From: Oceanobacillus sojae
GTDB taxonomy: Bacteria > Bacillota > Bacilli > Bacillales > Amphibacillaceae
Length of the DNA stretch: 64,000 nt
Assembly (NCBI RefSeq): GCF_007991515.1
Contig: NZ_BJYM01000004.1
Span: 62,001-126,000 of the forward strand
Direction: 5' to 3'
Positions 36,708-46,325 of this stretch are shown here, one piece after another. Each line of letters starts with the position of its first letter. Position 1 is the stretch's first letter. The notes beneath the pieces are model-generated. The model saw only the letters and a list, made by a program, of their open reading frames with translations. It did no database searches and was not told the DNA's origin. The translations under genes were made by a program, and so were the position numbers.

Positions 36708-39036
36708 AAGAAGTAGTGGAATGCTCTTCTGTCTGGTTAGGCACCAGTACAGAACGAGGTTTACTTCCTTCATATGGCCCGACAATACCACGCGCCTCCA
36801 TAGCGTCTATTAATCGGGCTGCCCTCGTATAACCGATGCGGAAACGGCGCTGGAGCATAGAAACACTCGCACTTTGCATTTCAGTAATCATCTGTACTGC
36901 ATCGTCATAAAGCTCATCATCCACTTCCTCCATCACTTCATTCGTTTCTTCTGGAATCATTTCTTCCTGATAGCTTGCCTGCTGCTGTTCGATACAGTGA
37001 TCTACAATACGTTCTACCTCTTCATCAGATAAAAATGCCCCCTGGACACGTGTCGGCTTAGAGCTGCCGGATGGGAGATATAACATATCGCCCCGCCCAA
37101 GTAATTTCTCTGCCCCCCCGGAATCCAGGATTGTACGTGAATCTGTTGTAGATGATACACTGAAGGCAATTCTTGATGGTATATTTGCTTTAATAACCCC
37201 GGTGATAACATCTACAGATGGACGCTGCGTTGCTATGATTATATGGATACCTGCCGCACGCGCCATTTGCGCAAGCCGGGTGATTGCATCTTCTACATCA
37301 TTCGAAGCAACCATCATTAAATCTGCCAGCTCATCCACAAGAACAACAATATATGGCAAATAAGGCTGCTGCTCCTCCGCATCTGCGTCTGCATTTTGTT
37401 TCCGGACATAGGCATTGTAGCCTTCCATATTTCTTGTGCCGCTATCAGAAAACAGATCATATCTCCGTTCCATCTCTGCAACAATTTTTTTCAATGCTCT
37501 GGAAGCTTTTTTAGGATCTGTTACAACAGGTGTTAATAAATGCGGAATCCCATTATATACATTCAGCTCTACTTTTTTAGGGTCAATCATCATCATCTTG
37601 ACTTCATGCGGTTTGGCACGCATTAGAATACTTGTAATAATGCCGTTCACACAGACACTTTTCCCACTTCCTGTCGCGCCGGCAATCAGTAAGTGGGGCA
37701 TTTTATTTAACTCCCCGGCAATTGCTTCTCCAGAAATATCTCTTCCTAAAGCAAACGTCAGTTTATTTGTCTTAGAAGATTGTTTGTCTAAAACCTCCCG
37801 GAGTGAAACCATGGATACTTCCTTGTTAGGGACTTCAATACCCACTGCTGATTTGCCGGGTATCGGTGCTTCAATACGTATATCCTTTGCAGCAAGTGCT
37901 AAAGCAATATCATCATGAAGACCGACAATTTTACTTACCTTCACACCAGACTCTGGATACACTTCATATTTCGTTACTGCTGGACCGACATGTACTTTTG
38001 CTATTTTAGCTTTTACGCCGAAGCTCTGAAAAGTACGGTCCAGCTTACGCACAGTTGCCTGAATATGTGATTTCTCCTGCTGTTGTGAATTATGGGCTGG
38101 ACTTGCTAATAAATCCATCGACGGCAGCTTATAATCATGATTTTCTGTTGCTGTCATAGGCAATGTTTCCTGAAGCTCTTCCTCACCGCCCGCATTTTCC
38201 TGCTGTTTGGAACTCTCTGTTTTTGCAGTTTCAGCTTCTGCTTGCGGCTGTTCCTGATACGCAATATCTGTAAAATCATTAATAAGAAGCTCTTCTGTAT
38301 TGTCTTCATGCTCTTCCGTTACCTGTTTATTTTTCTCTTTTCGTTTCTTAGAAACAGAATCTTTAATTTCTTTTTGCTCTTCTTTCCGTTCAGCTCTTTT
38401 CTCTCTTGATCGCTCCAGACGTTCGGCCAGATAAGCAAAAGTGGATTTAAAACCAGCGCCTAACTTTTTAACAAACTCGCCGATAGACAAATTCGTCAAA
38501 AAAATAATTCCGATTAGTAAGCAGAAAAATACAACTATCCGCGAACCTGCAATAGAAAATAAAAAGTAAGAGACAGTGAATAATAGTGCACCGACCATAC
38601 CTCCGCCTGTCTGTACCAATGTACCGGTGCCTTCTAAGTATTGGAAGTAAAGCTGCCAGGTCAGACCAAGTATAGATACATCATTCGTATTAGCCAGCAA
38701 GCTTTCCATCACTTGTACATGTGTCAGCAATAAGATACCGGTCAGAAAAATATAAAATCCTATTAATCTTCTGGATAAAAAATCAGGTACCTGGCGTTTG
38801 ATAATAAGATAAAAACCAATAATAAATAATGCAACAGGAAGGATAAAATGCCAAATTCCCAAGAAAAACTGAAATATATTTCCCAGCCAATCAGGTATAG
38901 CACCGCCGCTTAACATAGCTGCCCCGCTTCCAAATATTGCAATAAATATTAATAATAATCCAATGAGCTCTTTTTGTAATCCTTTAAGCTGTTTGGTTGT
39001 CGTTTTTTTTCTTCTTTTTCTCTTTTTGGCAGCCAT
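36706..39036 (-). CDS. spoIIIE: DNA translocase SpoIIIE/FtsK
   Basis: A 776-residue protein. The lysine/arginine-rich N-terminus is followed by four to five transmembrane helices (to about residue 190), a charged linker, then the FtsK motor with Walker A GATGSGKS near 450-460 and [14 protein letters not shown]-terminal winged-helix gamma domain follows ([18 protein letters not shown]). It pumps the chromosome into the forespore through the septum. ATG behind AGGGGTGAG. Confidence 0.96.
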   Translation of the reverse strand: MAAKKRKRRKKTTTKQLKGLQKELIGLLLIFIAIFGSGAAMLSGGAIPDWLGNIFQFFLGIWHFILPVALFIIGFYLIIKRQVPDFLSRRLIGFYIFLTGILLLTHVQVMESLLANTNDVSILGLTWQLYFQYLEGTGTLVQTGGGMVGALLFTVSYFLFSIAGSRIVVFFCLLIGIIFLTNLSIGEFVKKLGAGFKSTFAYLAERLERSREKRAERKEEQKEIKDSVSKKRKEKNKQVTEEHEDNTEELLINDFTDIAYQEQPQAEAETAKTESSKQQENAGGEEELQETLPMTATENHDYKLPSMDLLASPAHNSQQQEKSHIQATVRKLDRTFQSFGVKAKIAKVHVGPAVTKYEVYPESGVKVSKIVGLHDDIALALAAKDIRIEAPIPGKSAVGIEVPNKEVSMVSLREVLDKQSSKTNKLTFALGRDISGEAIAGELNKMPHLLIAGATGSGKSVCVNGIITSILMRAKPHEVKMMMIDPKKVELNVYNGIPHLLTPVVTDPKKASRALKKIVAEMERRYDLFSDSGTRNMEGYNAYVRKQNADADAEEQQPYLPYIVVLVDELADLMMVASNDVEDAITRLAQMARAAGIHIIIATQRPSVDVITGVIKANIPSRIAFSVSSTTDSRTILDSGGAEKLLGRGDMLYLPSGSSKPTRVQGAFLSDEEVERIVDHCIEQQQASYQEEMIPEETNEVMEEVDDELYDDAVQMITEMQSASVSMLQRRFRIGYTRAARLIDAMEARGIVGPYEGSKPRSVLVPNQTEEHSTTS

Positions 39037-39354
39037 TTTCTCACCCCTGTATGTAGAACAAATTAAGATTTCTATATAAATTGAATGAAAGCATTATACT
39101 CCTTTCATATACTTTATTTCTATTTTAAAAAGAGATAGATGCAATTATTCAATTTATATATTGATAGATTTAAACAAGGAAACTGGAATCAGTTCTCTTT
39201 ATACTGTCAGAGAGACTTTATTGGGAAAATAAGTGCTTATTGCACTAATTCCCTGTCTTCTCCTTAAAGAGGCTGCTGTTCCAGTTATCATGTCATCCAA
39301 TATTGTTTCATAATCTTATCTTTTATCGTTTCTTTATTATAGCATAGATTACCA
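39037..39354. other. Intergenic region between ylzJ and spoIIIE
   Basis: About 320 bp, no gene seen. One hairpin, GGGAAAATAAGTGC with GCACTAATTCCC (39223-39253), could end the tepA-ylzJ transcript, although it lacks a clear T-run on the minus strand. Confidence 0.5.
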
Positions 39355-39561
39355 TCAGCTGATAATTCTTCCTGGTAAAAATTCCGGATTCAGATAATCA
39401 TTCGGATTACTTGAAATAAGCTGATTAATTTGGTAATTCCCATCATTATTTTTAGATACAAAAACCGTTCTTCCCTGCCATTCAATTGCTTGTATTCCGT
39501 TACCTGCTCCTTGTTCTTCCGGAAAAATTTCCTGATAGGATAATGGTGTATAGAGTATCAT
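39355..39561 (-). CDS. ylzJ: YlzJ-like small protein
   Basis: A 68-residue protein beginning [16 protein letters not shown], the YlzJ family pattern. Its start overlaps the tepA stop by one base (TGATG), so it is co-translated with TepA. Function is unknown; position after tepA and before spoIIIE is conserved in bacilli. Confidence 0.85.
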   Translation of the reverse strand: MILYTPLSYQEIFPEEQGAGNGIQAIEWQGRTVFVSKNNDGNYQINQLISSNPNDYLNPEFLPGRIIS

Positions 39562-40304
39562 CAGGCAGTCCCTTCCTCTTCTTGTTTTGGTTTTGAACTT
39601 TGAATCATGTAATTTAATTTCTTTATTGCCTCTTTTACTCCGCCGACTTCATCAATGATGCCATACTCCACAGCTTCCCTGCCAACAACATTTGTACCAA
39701 TATCGCGAGTAAGATTCCCTTTTGCAAACATCAATTCCTTTAATTGTTCAGAATCAATATTGGAATGATCAACAATAAACTGAATCACACGATCCTGCAT
39801 TTTATCAAGATATTCAAACGTTTGTGGAACGCCGATTACCAGTCCTGTTAATCTGACAGGGTGTATCGTCATTGTTGCTGTAGGCACAATAAAGGAATAA
39901 TCCGTGGCGACTGCAATCGGTGCACCAATGGAATGTCCTCCTCCAAGTACGATAGAGGTAGTCGGCTTGGACATCGATGCAATCATTTCCGCAAGCGCCA
40001 GCCCTGCTTCAACATCCCCGCCAACTGTATTTAACAAAATAATTAACCCTTCAATTTTAGGGTTTTGTTCTACAGCAATCAGCTGTGGCAGCAAATGCTC
40101 ATATTTTGTTGTTTTATTTTGCGGCGGCAGCTGAAGATGCCCTTCCACCTGTCCAATGATTGATAAAACATGGATATTTGAATCAGGAGCCTGCGGAACA
40201 TTTGCCTGCCCGAGCTGCTGAATTTTTTCTACAAGAGAGGATGCATTGTTCGATCCGTTCTCCTCTTCTTCTTGATTTTCATTATCATCCGTATCCATAC
40301 GCAT
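39561..40304 (-). CDS. tepA: ClpP-like protease TepA
   Basis: A 247-residue ClpP-fold protein. [17 protein letters not shown] and [20 protein letters not shown] (active-site serine region), then [15 protein letters not shown] (His region), correspond to the ClpP catalytic layout. TepA of B. subtilis was described as aiding protein translocation and degrades small acid-soluble spore proteins. The acidic Glu/Asn-rich N-terminus is typical. Start at 40304 behind AAGGGG; the longer frame to 40346 is unsupported. Confidence 0.92.
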   Translation of the reverse strand: MRMDTDDNENQEEEENGSNNASSLVEKIQQLGQANVPQAPDSNIHVLSIIGQVEGHLQLPPQNKTTKYEHLLPQLIAVEQNPKIEGLIILLNTVGGDVEAGLALAEMIASMSKPTTSIVLGGGHSIGAPIAVATDYSFIVPTATMTIHPVRLTGLVIGVPQTFEYLDKMQDRVIQFIVDHSNIDSEQLKELMFAKGNLTRDIGTNVVGREAVEYGIIDEVGGVKEAIKKLNYMIQSSKPKQEEEGTA

Positions 40305-40403
40305 ATTAAAACCCCTTCCAGCTATTTTTATGATTAGTATAAACAATCGGTAAAAAATAATACGAAAGAAGAGATATGGTATCTTTTTTAATATTTTGGA
40401 TAG

Positions 40404-40447
40404 TAAAAAGACATGAGGCAGATAATAGCTGCTTCATGTCTTTTTTG
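40404..40447 (-). terminator. Terminator of the spoVFA-spoVFB-asd-dapG operon
   Basis: On the minus strand AAAAAGACATGAAGCAG pairs with CTGCCTCATGTCTTTTT, loop CTATTAT. The strong stem right after dapG separates it from tepA. Confidence 0.88.
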
Positions 40448-40451
40448 ATTT

Positions 40452-41681
40452 TTATAACGGTACTTCTTCTGCACTTAATCCAAATACTTCATGCAATGCA
40501 TTAACTGCTGTAACTAATTCATGGTCATGTACCAAAACCCAAATCGTGGTATGGCTGTCTGCTGATTGTAATATCTGCACACCAGAATCTGTTAATGCCT
40601 GCACGATTTTAGAGGCAACGCCAGGCACTCCAGTCATTCCGGCTCCAACTGCTGAAACCTTTGCACAGTTTTCCGTAATTTCCGGTTGAAAGCCCAGCAT
40701 CTCTAAAATTTCTATTGCTTTTGTAGTAAGCTCTGCCGGCACAGTATAAGCCACACCTGTGGGCGAGATATTAATAAAATCAACAGAAATACCAGATTCT
40801 GCCATTGCTTTAAATACTTCTGATTGTACACGGTAAGCTGATTCCTTCGTCTGCACCTTAATTTGAGTAACATTCGCAATATGTGCAATACCGGTGATCA
40901 TCCGTTCTGAAATGTCTGCACCTGCTTCTTCAATCCTGGAAGATGTAACAAGCGTCCCAAGCCGTTCCGAATAGGTGGAACGGATACGCATCGGTATTTT
41001 CCCTTGCATAGCTATTTCTACAGCGCGCGGGTGAATGACTTTTGCGCCTTGATAAGCAAGATTACAGATTTCAGTATATGTCACCACATCAAGCGGACGT
41101 GCATTCTTTACGACACGCGGATCTGCTGTCATAATACCTTCTACATCTGTAAAAATCTCGATACGCTCCGCTTCTAAAGCAACCCCTAGGGCAGCTGCTG
41201 AAGTATCACTGCCGCCACGGCCGATGGTTGTTATTTCTCCAGACTCACTTTGACCCTGGAACCCTGCCACAACAACGACGTCATGCGTTTCTAATTCATG
41301 TAATATACGTACAGGATTTACCTTTTTTATTTTTGCCCGGTTAAAATCTTCACTCGTTACAAAACCAGCCTGTGCACCAGTCAAAGCTGTTGCAGAAACA
41401 TGATTTTTTTGCAGCTCATTAGATAGGACAACGGATGAAATAATTTCACCGCATGACATAAGTAAATCGAGCTCACGGTTAGAATTTTTATTTGCCGGAA
41501 AGTCTATTAAGCTTAGCAAACTGTCCGTTGCATAAGGATCTGGTTTTCTTCCTAGAGCAGAAACAACAACAACTAATTTATATTCTTGAACAAGTGCATC
41601 CTTAATATGACGGATAACATGCTCCCGATTTGTTTCTGATTGTACAGAAGTTCCTCCGAATTTTTGTACTAATACTTGCAA
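40452..41681 (-). CDS. dapG: Aspartokinase I (DapG type)
   Basis: A 409-residue aspartate kinase with VQKFGGTSV near the N-terminus, the GRGGSDTSAAALGVAL motif, and two C-terminal ACT domains. The start is TTG at 41681 behind GAGGTG, giving MQVLVQKFGG, which aligns with B. subtilis DapG. In B. subtilis DapG is the diaminopimelate-sensitive isozyme and supplies aspartyl phosphate to Asd for lysine, cell wall and dipicolinate. Fourth gene of the dipicolinate operon. Confidence 0.95.
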   Translation of the reverse strand: MQVLVQKFGGTSVQSETNREHVIRHIKDALVQEYKLVVVVSALGRKPDPYATDSLLSLIDFPANKNSNRELDLLMSCGEIISSVVLSNELQKNHVSATALTGAQAGFVTSEDFNRAKIKKVNPVRILHELETHDVVVVAGFQGQSESGEITTIGRGGSDTSAAALGVALEAERIEIFTDVEGIMTADPRVVKNARPLDVVTYTEICNLAYQGAKVIHPRAVEIAMQGKIPMRIRSTYSERLGTLVTSSRIEEAGADISERMITGIAHIANVTQIKVQTKESAYRVQSEVFKAMAESGISVDFINISPTGVAYTVPAELTTKAIEILEMLGFQPEITENCAKVSAVGAGMTGVPGVASKIVQALTDSGVQILQSADSHTTIWVLVHDHELVTAVNALHEVFGLSAEEVPL

Positions 41682-41781
41682 TATTAACACCTCAACACTA
41701 TCCAAGCTGTTAAACTCTGGATGTCTAATAGATTAATTACGTCATCATTTTAAAATCGTCTTCATCAATCACTGGGAATAA

Positions 41782-42834
41782 TTATTTTTTTAACCAGCCG
41801 CGTTCTGTTAATACTTGCGCGATTTGTACTGTATTCCAAGCCGCGCCTTTTAATAAGTTATCAGATACAACCCATAGATGGAAGCCTTTTGGATTATCTA
41901 AATCTTTGCGTACGCGTCCGACAAAAACTTCTTCTTTATCTTGTGCAGATTGTGGAGTTGGGTACTCCTGAGCCTGAGGGTTATCCTGCAGAATAACTCC
42001 GTCTGCCGCTTCCAGCGTCTTCCAGATATCTTTAACAGCCAGCCCTTCCCGATCTAATTCAATATAGACACTTTCTGCATGGGAAGTAGCAAATGGAAGG
42101 CGTACACAGGTTGCTGCTACATTTAAGGCTTCATCATGCATAATTTTTTTCGTTTCATTAATCATTTTCATCTCTTCAAAAGTGAAGCCATTGTCTTCAA
42201 ACACATCGATTTGCGGCAATGCGTTGAAAGCAATTGGAAAATGCTTTTTATCTCCTTTAACAGGTAAAATCTCTGCGTTTATTTCTTTACCTTCTAAATA
42301 ATCCCTTGACTGTTCATACAATTCCTCTACCGCAGCATTTCCAGCACCTGATACTGCCTGGTAAGTAGATACAATAATTTTATTAATTCCATATGCATCT
42401 TTAATCGGTTTTAAAGCCGCGACCATTTGAATGGTGGAACAGTTCGGATTTGCGATAATCCCCTGATGCTCTGCAATATCCTCTGGATTAACTTCTGGAA
42501 CAACAAGCGGTACATCCTTATCCATACGAAAAGCACTTGTATTATCGACAACAACTGCTCCCCTTTTAACCGCCTCTGGAGCCAGCTTTTTAGAAATAGA
42601 CCCGCCTGCAGAGAATAGCGCAATATCTACGCCTTCAAAGGATTCGGCTGCAGCCTCTTCAACAATGATTGTTTCCCCGCGAAAAGTTTCTTCTTTTCCA
42701 GCTGAACGCGCAGATGATAATAATTTTAATTCATTTATCGGAAACTCTTTATCTTCTAATATTTTTTTGATTTTCTGACCTACTGCCCCTGTAGCACCTA
42801 CTATAGCTACATTGTATGTTTGCTGCTCTGGCAT
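41782..42834 (-). CDS. asd: Aspartate-semialdehyde dehydrogenase
   Basis: A 350-residue enzyme with the Rossmann motif VGATGAVGQKI (12-22) and the catalytic cysteine in NPNCST (Cys132). It reduces aspartyl phosphate to the semialdehyde used for threonine, lysine, diaminopimelate and dipicolinate. Start at 42834; GGAGGG lies ten bases upstream. Placed between spoVFB and dapG. Confidence 0.96.
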   Translation of the reverse strand: MPEQQTYNVAIVGATGAVGQKIKKILEDKEFPINELKLLSSARSAGKEETFRGETIIVEEAAAESFEGVDIALFSAGGSISKKLAPEAVKRGAVVVDNTSAFRMDKDVPLVVPEVNPEDIAEHQGIIANPNCSTIQMVAALKPIKDAYGINKIIVSTYQAVSGAGNAAVEELYEQSRDYLEGKEINAEILPVKGDKKHFPIAFNALPQIDVFEDNGFTFEEMKMINETKKIMHDEALNVAATCVRLPFATSHAESVYIELDREGLAVKDIWKTLEAADGVILQDNPQAQEYPTPQSAQDKEEVFVGRVRKDLDNPKGFHLWVVSDNLLKGAAWNTVQIAQVLTERGWLKK

Positions 42835-42874
42835 TCTAATAACTCCCTCCACTTAATTAAATGTCAACTAAACT

Positions 42875-43480
42875 TCATTTTAACATATTTTTTGTGGAAT
42901 AAGGTACAATAATCGGCTGAATTTGTTTTCCTTTTAACGCCGTCTCTACAGCTGGAATTAATTGACTTAAATCTGCTGAGAGAGAGGAGGGTTTTTGATA
43001 AGGATTATCCTGCCCGAACGGAACAAAAAACATATGCTTTGCATTAAGCAATATGGCTAAATTCTTTGCATTTAATCCGAGTGCATCATTGGTCGTTAAA
43101 GCCAATACCACTGGACTTTCATTGCGGAGAGTAGACTTGGCGGCCATCAGGACTGGATTATCTGTATGAGCATTAGCCAGCTTACTCATTGAATTTCCTG
43201 TCAAGGGGGCAATGACCATTACATCAAGCGGTTTATCCGGACCATAAGGCTCTGCCCCAGGGATAGTAGTAATAGCTGTTTGACCGGTTATTTTCTCAAG
43301 ATTTTCTACATTATCTTTTGCCTTACCGTGCTTGGTATCTGTATATTGAACCGTTTCTGTTATAAACGGAATGATTTCTGCACCCTGATTAATTAATTCC
43401 TCCATAATTGGAAAAATATGCTCAATCGTATGATGGGAGCCAGTTAGACCAAATCCAATCCGTTTACCGGTGAATGTCAT
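42875..43480 (-). CDS. spoVFB: Dipicolinate synthase subunit B
   Basis: A 201-residue flavoprotein-fold protein (GFGLTGSHHTIEHIFPIMEE; VMVIAPLTGNSMSKLANAHT), similar to the UbiX/Dfp flavoprotein family and to B. subtilis SpoVFB (200 residues). With SpoVFA it makes dipicolinic acid in the mother cell, which is stored with Ca2+ in the spore core. The ATGA overlap with spoVFA indicates coupling. Confidence 0.95.
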   Translation of the reverse strand: MTFTGKRIGFGLTGSHHTIEHIFPIMEELINQGAEIIPFITETVQYTDTKHGKAKDNVENLEKITGQTAITTIPGAEPYGPDKPLDVMVIAPLTGNSMSKLANAHTDNPVLMAAKSTLRNESPVVLALTTNDALGLNAKNLAILLNAKHMFFVPFGQDNPYQKPSSLSADLSQLIPAVETALKGKQIQPIIVPYSTKNMLK

Positions 43481-44361
43481 TCTAATTCACGCTCCTCCTC
43501 GAGAATTTGTTCCATCACATTAGCAAGTATTTTTCCGGCAGTTCTAGGGGCGACAATACCAGGAAGACTGCGTGCAAGTATGGCATTAATACCGCGTTTT
43601 TTCGCAAATTCAAAATCTGTTCCTCCCGGTTTGGAGGCAAGATCAATAATTACTGCATTATTCGGCAGATTCCTGATAGCCTCTTTGGTAACAACAAGAC
43701 TCGGAATCGTATTGATTAAAATATCGCAATTCTCTGTCTGATTACTTAAATCATGTAATGGCACTGCATTTAAACCCATTTCTGTAATACGCGCCAAATC
43801 CCGTATGCTTCTGGCACACACTGAAACCTTCGCACCAAGTGCAGAAAACTTATTTGCTACCGTATTACCTACTCTGCCAAATCCTACAACCATCACACGC
43901 GAAGAGTGAACTGTCTGATCTGTATGCTCAAAAGCCATCATAATGGCCCCTTCAGCAGTCGGAATGGAATTATAAATGGCAACATCATCACGATCAAGCA
44001 ATGGTATCAGCTTAATACCTGCTTCTTCCGTCAAATTGGTTAAGTAATCATTCGTAATTCCAGTAAAAACTACACATTCGGGATTTAATTTTTGAAACCA
44101 TGCTCCATCCAAATTTATTTTTTTATCTGTAAAAACTGTTTCGACATTTCCGCTTGAATCCGTCCCTGTAATTGGTAAAACAACTACATCCAGGCTGCTC
44201 TGATCCAATTCATCTAATGCTAATTCATTTAAGCCTGTAAACCCCTGCTCCAATTTATCAAAACCGCAAAGTATCACTTCATTATCATGATTACTTTTTA
44301 AGATTTTTATTAACTCTAAATATCTTGCATCTCCACCTATCACTGCAATCCGTCGACTCAT
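43477..44361 (-). CDS. spoVFA: Dipicolinate synthase subunit A
   Basis: A 294-residue protein with an N-terminal DpaA domain (RIAVIGGDARYLELIKIL) and a C-terminal Rossmann domain (VMVVGFGRVGNTVANKFSAL near residue 152). It oxidises dihydrodipicolinate-type precursors to dipicolinate with SpoVFB. First gene of its operon, under a near-perfect sigma-K promoter. ATG behind TGGAGGTAA. Confidence 0.96.
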   Translation of the reverse strand: MSRRIAVIGGDARYLELIKILKSNHDNEVILCGFDKLEQGFTGLNELALDELDQSSLDVVVLPITGTDSSGNVETVFTDKKINLDGAWFQKLNPECVVFTGITNDYLTNLTEEAGIKLIPLLDRDDVAIYNSIPTAEGAIMMAFEHTDQTVHSSRVMVVGFGRVGNTVANKFSALGAKVSVCARSIRDLARITEMGLNAVPLHDLSNQTENCDILINTIPSLVVTKEAIRNLPNNAVIIDLASKPGGTDFEFAKKRGINAILARSLPGIVAPRTAGKILANVMEQILEEERELE

Positions 44362-44626
44362 TTTACGTATTACCTCCAGACAACTTTTAACGTATTCATG
44401 ATTCGATATAGCTTATGTTTTTTTAAGTGAGGGGTGAACAAATAAGCCTTAAAATTACCGTCTAACTTTTAGAAAATGCTTTCTTCATTAAGGAAGCTCC
44501 GAAAAGTTTATTTTTCTTACTTAAAACTCTTTATATGCTGATGCATAGGTCTTTGGATGAGTTTAATCATCTGTTCTTTATGTAAATGCTCGCTCCCGGC
44601 AATTAAAAGCCTAATATTAAGATATT
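44362..44626. other. Intergenic region between ymxH and spoVFA
   Basis: The part near spoVFA holds the sigma-K promoter. The rest (about 44440-44626) shows nothing recognisable before the ymxH terminator at 44627-44697. Confidence 0.5.
44410..44437 (-). promoter_or_regulatory. Sigma-K promoter of the dipicolinate operon
   Basis: Minus strand: CACC (44437-44434), where AC is the -35 core, then a 16-bp spacer and CATAAGCTA (44418-44410). This fits the sigma-K consensus mACm-16-CATAnnnTA at every defined position. It lies about 50 bp before spoVFA, a gene known to be sigma-K controlled in B. subtilis. Confidence 0.8.
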
Positions 44627-44697
44627 AAAAAAGCTTGTTTATTCAGAAAGAAAAGGATGTGTTCAGTCTCCTTTTCCAACAAAATAAACAAGCTTTA
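44627..44697 (-). terminator. Two-part terminator hairpin after ymxH
   Basis: An outer stem AAGCTTGTTTATT/AATAAACAAGCTT encloses an inner GGAAAAGGA/TCCTTTTC stem. On the minus strand the outer stem is followed by TTTTTTAAT. Confidence 0.75.
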
Positions 44698-44714
44698 AGC
44701 AAATAATTTCTATT

Positions 44715-44969
44715 TTATCGTTCTTCATCAGGAAGTTTGGTGTCAATCATTATCATATCCTCACCAATTTTCCGGATAGACTGCCAATGAATTTTAGTCT
44801 CTTCTCCCTCTTTGACAAGGCCAAACCATTTATAACTCGGGATAATAAACGCTTCGATCTGACCCGTTTTAGGATTAATTTCTAAATCGGTTTGACCAAG
44901 CATGCCAAGCCTTTTTCCTTCATTCACATTAATGATTTCCTTATCTCCCATATCTCGAAAGCGCACCAT
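44715..44969 (-). CDS. ymxH: YlmC/YmxH family small protein
   Basis: An 84-residue PRC-barrel-like protein (MVRFRDMGDKEIINVNEGKR, LEINPKTGQIEAFIIPSYKW). YmxH/YlmC proteins are sporulation-associated in several bacilli; the biochemical role is unknown. Start at 44969 behind AAAGGAG; the longer frame to 45017 is less likely. Lies between spoVFA and mlpA as in B. subtilis. Confidence 0.85.
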   Translation of the reverse strand: MVRFRDMGDKEIINVNEGKRLGMLGQTDLEINPKTGQIEAFIIPSYKWFGLVKEGEETKIHWQSIRKIGEDMIMIDTKLPDEER

Positions 44970-45072
44970 AAAAAAACTCCTTTTTTTGTTTTTCTTAGGG
45001 CAAGTATTTACAATCACAAGATAATGAAGTCTCGTTTATACACTATATGTCCCAAAATAAGAAAACATGCTT

Positions 45073-46299
45073 CTATTTACGGTAGTCTTCTGGTGCAACT
45101 AGTGCACGGGATGGGTTTTGCAGCAGGACATTTTGAATGACACTTGTCACCTGCTGATCGGTAATGCCATCAATTTCTGTAATTAAATCGTCTAAAGAAC
45201 GGTGTTTTTGCAATAACAGCTCATTACGGCCATTTCGTGACATCCGACTATTGGTACTCTCTAATCCTAACATCAAATTTCCCTTAATTTGTTCTTTGCT
45301 GTTCCGTAATTCTCTCTCTGTTAATCCTTGTTTCACAAAATGATGAAGGGTAGAATAAATAACCTCTTCCAGCTGTTCTAGCTGCTCTTTGCCTGTACCC
45401 GCATAGATTGTGAGTAGACCATCATCTATAAATGCAGCATGATAAGAAAAGACAGAATAGGCAAGTCCTTTTTTCTCACGCACCTCTTGGAATAATCGTG
45501 AGCTCATACTTCCTCCCAGCACATTATTCATAATAGATAGCGGATATAAATGCTTATCTCCTACCTCATACCCATTATAGCCGAGGCATAAATGTGCCTG
45601 TTCTGTATCCTTGCTTCGATAAATTGCTTCCTGTAAGAATACTGGCTTCGTTAATTCTTTCTCTTTTGCTTTTCTTGTAAGTGATCCAAAGTAGGAATCA
45701 ATCTCCTTAATAAATGAGCTGTTCACATTACCAGCTACAGAAACAACAATACGATCAGGGGTATAATTATCTTCTATATACTGCTGTAATTGCTTTTGAT
45801 TAAAAGACCCCAACTGCTTTTCTGTACCAAGAATAGGGAACCCCAGCGGGTGCTTACCGTATGCAGCTTCTGCCAGCAGGTCATGCACAATATCATCAGG
45901 CGTATCCTCGCACATTTTAATTTCTTCATAAACTACTTTCTTTTCTCTTTCCATTTCTTCCTCGTCAAATGTTGATTCAAAGAACATATCCGCTAATACT
46001 TCTAAGGCAAATTCTTTATGTGTATCTAACACTTTTGCATAAAAACATGTATATTCTTTAGAGGTAAAAGCATTAATTTGTCCGCCGATAGAATCAAATG
46101 CTTCTGCAATATCCTGAGCGTTTCTTGTTTTAGTCCCTTTAAAAAACATATGCTCTAAAAAGTGTGAAATGCCGTTATTATCGATTGTTTCATTTCTGGA
46201 TCCAGTTTTAACCCATATACCTATTGTGACTGAGCGTACAGCCGGCATGGATTCTAGTACAATACGTACACCATTGCTGCTTGTATATTTTTCTATCAA
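45073..46299 (-). CDS. mlpA: M16 family zinc peptidase MlpA/YmxG
   Basis: A 408-residue peptidase with HFLEH at 46-50 and the distal ligand region YEEIKMCEDTPDD, plus the conserved NNVLGGSMSSRLFQEVREKK. It resembles mitochondrial processing peptidase. In B. subtilis mlpA (ymxG) affects extracellular protease expression. TTG start at 46299 behind AGGAGG. It lies 26 bp downstream of ylxY. Confidence 0.93.
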   Translation of the reverse strand: MIEKYTSSNGVRIVLESMPAVRSVTIGIWVKTGSRNETIDNNGISHFLEHMFFKGTKTRNAQDIAEAFDSIGGQINAFTSKEYTCFYAKVLDTHKEFALEVLADMFFESTFDEEEMEREKKVVYEEIKMCEDTPDDIVHDLLAEAAYGKHPLGFPILGTEKQLGSFNQKQLQQYIEDNYTPDRIVVSVAGNVNSSFIKEIDSYFGSLTRKAKEKELTKPVFLQEAIYRSKDTEQAHLCLGYNGYEVGDKHLYPLSIMNNVLGGSMSSRLFQEVREKKGLAYSVFSYHAAFIDDGLLTIYAGTGKEQLEQLEEVIYSTLHHFVKQGLTERELRNSKEQIKGNLMLGLESTNSRMSRNGRNELLLQKHRSLDDLITEIDGITDQQVTSVIQNVLLQNPSRALVAPEDYRK

Positions 46300-46325
46300 A
46301 TGTATATCCTCCTAAATTTCCTAGC

